A DNA stretch of 64,000 nucleotides from Fistulifera solaris (lineage: Eukaryota; Bacillariophyta; Bacillariophyceae; Naviculales; Stauroneidaceae), in the NCBI GenBank assembly GCA_030295235.1, contig AP026133.1:124001-188000 (forward strand), given 5' to 3'. The first letter of the stretch is position 1. Each line of letters opens with the position of its first letter. The translations under genes and the position numbers were made by a program. Below are positions 61,445-64,000 of this stretch, piece after piece. A model generated the notes under the pieces. That model was not told the origin of the DNA. It saw nothing but the letters and a program-made list of their open reading frames with translations, and did not search any database.

Positions 61445-63624
61445 ATGAGGCGTTTATTACGGTGCGGCTTCTGCCCGCTCGTGCTTTTCTTCTTGCTGAC
61501 AGCCGTAAGCTGCTTTACAGAAATACGTTACAGGCAGCACCGAATCGTTGAATTGAAAGTAGCCGAGCAGCACGAGGCTTCATCCGCAGCAACTGCGTCG
61601 ATTCCATCTGACACAATCGTGACTCGGACAGGGGGAGGGGGGTCCGAGGAAGCAACAGTCGAAAAAGTAACGAAGAGTCCGAAACAACAACCAAAAACTT
61701 TGATTTCTGATCATCCTATATTGTCATTAGATCCCTCAAAAGGCTACAATGTCGTCTTGACCCATTCGACGGCCGATTTTGATTCACTCGCTTCCGCGGT
61801 CGGCTTGGCTAAACTATGGTCGGCCGAAGCTGTTCCTACTTCATCGGACGTCAAATCCTTTGACAGTGCTAGCCATGTACCCACCTACGTCGTTCTACCC
61901 CGTGGTGCTCATCCCTCCGTGCAACGCTTCCTTTCGCTGCACAAGCATTTGTTTCCCATTCGATCCTTAAAAGTCTCCCATCCCCCGCAGGTCGTCTCAA
62001 TCGGTTGGCATTGGTCGACGCTCAACGCAAAGAACGATTAATACCGGCCGAAGGCTTGTTGGAACACGCCAAGCGTATTACCGTCGTCGATCATCATGTC
62101 GATCAAGATTCCGATATCGCGGCCGATGATTATGTCGTCGACAAGGTTGGGAGTGTGACCACATTAATAGCCGAACGCTTGCAACAGCAACAAGTCTTAC
62201 TGACGGAAGCGGAAGCGACACTGCTGGCTTTGGGGATTCATGCCGATACGGGCAATTTGTGTTTTGACAATACGACACCCCGGGACGCCTACTCGTTGGC
62301 GTGGTGTTTGTCGCAGGGGGCGAGTCAAACGGCGATTGCCGAACACGTCAATTCACCGCTCAGTCCTGAGCAACAGAGTGTTTTGACGCGGGCGCTGTTG
62401 CACGTTAATACGACCGTTGTCAATGGCGTCACGATATCGACGGTACTGTTGCAAGCGGATGCTTTTATACAGGGCCTGGCGGCGGTGACACAAGATGCGT
62501 TGGAATTGAGCAGCAGTGATATTTTCTTGATGGGGTTAGTGTATGGATCCTCGAAGAGAAAAGATGATTTCTCTGTCTCGGTACAGGCTCTACTACCCTC
62601 CTTGTCACCACCCAATAAGGATGTTGCTCAAACGGAACAATTTTTACGTGATGCTTTTCGTGAGCGAGATTTAGACCAGTCTGGAGATTTGGATGCCAGG
62701 GAAATAAGTCGCGCCTTGAACCAAGCTGGAGTAGTGACCACTCCGTCACAAATTCAAAAGCTGGTCCGTGCTATGGATACCGATGGCGACGGCCAAGTAG
62801 ATTGTCAGGAATTCGTGGATTTTGTCATGGCGCAGCAGCAAAAGCAACAGCAGCAGACCAAGAAGAATCACATGATTGTGATTGGTCGTGTGAAAGCCAG
62901 TGCCAACTTGAAGGACGTGAAATTGAATCATCTGCTAGAACCGTTTGGAGGGGGCGGACACCCGAAAGCAGCCTCGGCCACGTTACGAGTCTTTGAGGAA
63001 ACCCAGGCCGCCGAGATTTTGCAATCGCTGGTCGACCAACTGGTGGAACACGCATTACCTGAACAAGCCACGGTAGCTGATTTCATGATGAGTCCAGTGT
63101 TGTCGGTGACCCCCGACATGACCGAAGTACAGGTAGAGCGCCTCTTTACACGCTTGGATGTCCGGGCCCTGCCGGTGGTCAATCCGACCGACAACACTGT
63201 CATTGGATTAGTCACTTACAAAGAAGTGGCTGCCGCGAAGCAACGGTTGTGGAATAAAGAACAGAAGCGTCAGCAACAAGAACAACAGGCTTTAGCAAAG
63301 GGTGCCTCACTTCCCGTGACGGATGAAAAGCAATTGCACACGACTGTCAAAGCATGGATGAAACAGCATTTTCAGACCGTCGAAGCGAGTGCGACGATGC
63401 AAGATGTGGAATTGATTTTGTTGGAAAACGACATCGGCTGTATACCGGTAGTTGAGACGGGGACTCAAACGTTGGTAGGAATGGTAACACGGACGGATTT
63501 GTTACGCCAACATCGCTATTACCCGTCTCTCCCGTACCACAACAAAGGCATGGCCGATTCGATTGCCGCCCGAAAACCCATAATTGAATTGCGGAAACGA
63601 CTGAAACAGTTCGATATTGAATGA
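61445..63624 (+). CDS. Plastid-type DHH phosphoesterase with EF-hands and CBS pair
   Basis: About 726 aa. The signal peptide MRRLLRCGFCPLVLFFLLTA ends VSC|F, so plastid import is plausible. Order: DHH domain motif I VVLTHSTADFDSLASAVGLA, LNRLALVDAQ (motif II), VVDHHVDQDSD (DHH motif), LLALGIHADTGNL (motif IV); two EF-hands inserted here (RDLDQSGDLDAREI and DTDGDGQVDCQEF, with good Ca-loop residues); then DHHA1 with FGGGGHPKAASATL; then two CBS domains (VADFMMSPVLSVTPDMT, LDVRALPVV; WMKQHFQTVEASATMQD, IGCIPVVETGT). The bacterial DHH-DHHA1-CBS order is followed by a poly(A)-polymerase-type tRNA nucleotidyltransferase; here that part is absent. A missing C in CCCCC 61982-61986 splits the frame; corrected, it is exactly 727 codons. 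DHH members hydrolyse phosphodiesters (nanoRNA, cyclic dinucleotides) or pyrophosphate. The substrate is unknown. Confidence 0.85.
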
Positions 63625-64000
63625 TAGAATTTTTCTCCGACCGATATGCGCCATGATCCCATCACTTAGTCTATTCCTGCAATTTACCAGCCATACTCCT
63701 GAAACGCTTGCTACGCGATGACCTTGATTCGAATAAGACTGCAGTAAAAACTATGCTAACACCGAAATCCAATGTCCACTAAAATAATGAAGCATAGATT
63801 ATTCTTGACGACCCGGATCATATGTCATCTTGCCAAGTTGATGACTCTAGAATTCCAGCAGGGTAATGGGTATCATGATACTGTAATCTTTTGTTATAAT
63901 TATTCTGCTTCTTTACTGTGCACCGTAATCACATTGATATTCCGATTGTGACAGAATTAAGGCCGCAATTAATCCATACAATCCCAAGTTGGACGCAAAT
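63625..64000. other. 3' flank to window end
   Basis: AT-rich. No coding or repeat structure supported. Confidence 0.4.

Noticed and set aside
1-64000. tRNA, rRNA or snoRNA genes
   Set aside because: None could be recognised by eye; a covariance-model scan would be needed to exclude them.

Overview
This window is nuclear DNA of a diatom, most likely Phaeodactylum tricornutum or a close relative. Evidence: a fucoxanthin-chlorophyll a/c light-harvesting protein with a bipartite plastid presequence; several proteins with an ER signal followed by an aromatic residue at the cleavage site (the diatom plastid-import pattern); spliceosomal introns of only 68-92 nt; lineage-specific diatom families (degenerate ankyrins, LRR-like proteins, MYND proteins); and intergenic DNA rich in GGTACC/TACGTA tracts, a known look of this genome.

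Layout. 0-12 kb: an ankyrin protein cut by the left edge, two small diatom-specific genes, a decayed minus-strand gene, SHQ1 (H/ACA snoRNP assembly), a secreted/membrane protein with an ERxAERG octad repeat, a glutathione S-transferase pseudogene, an inverted pair of short palindromic MITEs, a light-harvesting protein and an LRR-like protein. 12-24 kb: a class C (GABA-B-like) GPCR with two periplasmic-binding-protein-like modules, two long coiled-coil proteins, more MITE copies, and a two-exon HSBP1. 24-33 kb: RBM39-like and PABPN1-like RNA-binding proteins, a 5'-truncated LINE with a 15-bp target duplication, a plastid ALB3 insertase and two unknown genes. 33-43 kb: NAT10 (18S rRNA/tRNA acetylcytidine), an ankyrin protein, a secreted proteasome-subunit-like protein, an LRR relic, and a DsbA/FrnE-like protein with an in-frame TGA at the active-site Cys and a SECIS-like hairpin in its 3' UTR. 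43-54 kb: an IBTK-like ankyrin/RCC1/zinc-finger protein, a MYND-family pseudogene, an NnrU/Z-ISO-like membrane protein, an M3 metallopeptidase, another ankyrin protein and a minus-strand relic. 54-64 kb: a UbiE/MenG methyltransferase, a cluster of three LEA-like hydrophilic proteins interrupted by a 1.1-kb terminal-inverted-repeat element, and a plastid-type DHH phosphoesterase carrying EF-hands and CBS domains.

A cross-cutting observation is that about sixteen otherwise conserved genes are split by single-base frame slips, nearly all in homopolymers of 3-6 bases, and that correcting each gives an exact codon count. This points to uncorrected long-read assembly rather than biology. Genes with this pattern are annotated as one CDS; only genes with several unrelated lesions are called pseudogenes. 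No rRNA, tRNA or CRISPR array was recognised.

The strongest candidates for new biology are the putative DsbA/FrnE-like selenoprotein (41465-42574), the DHH/EF-hand/CBS fusion (61445-63624) and the double-sensor class C receptor (12064-15362).
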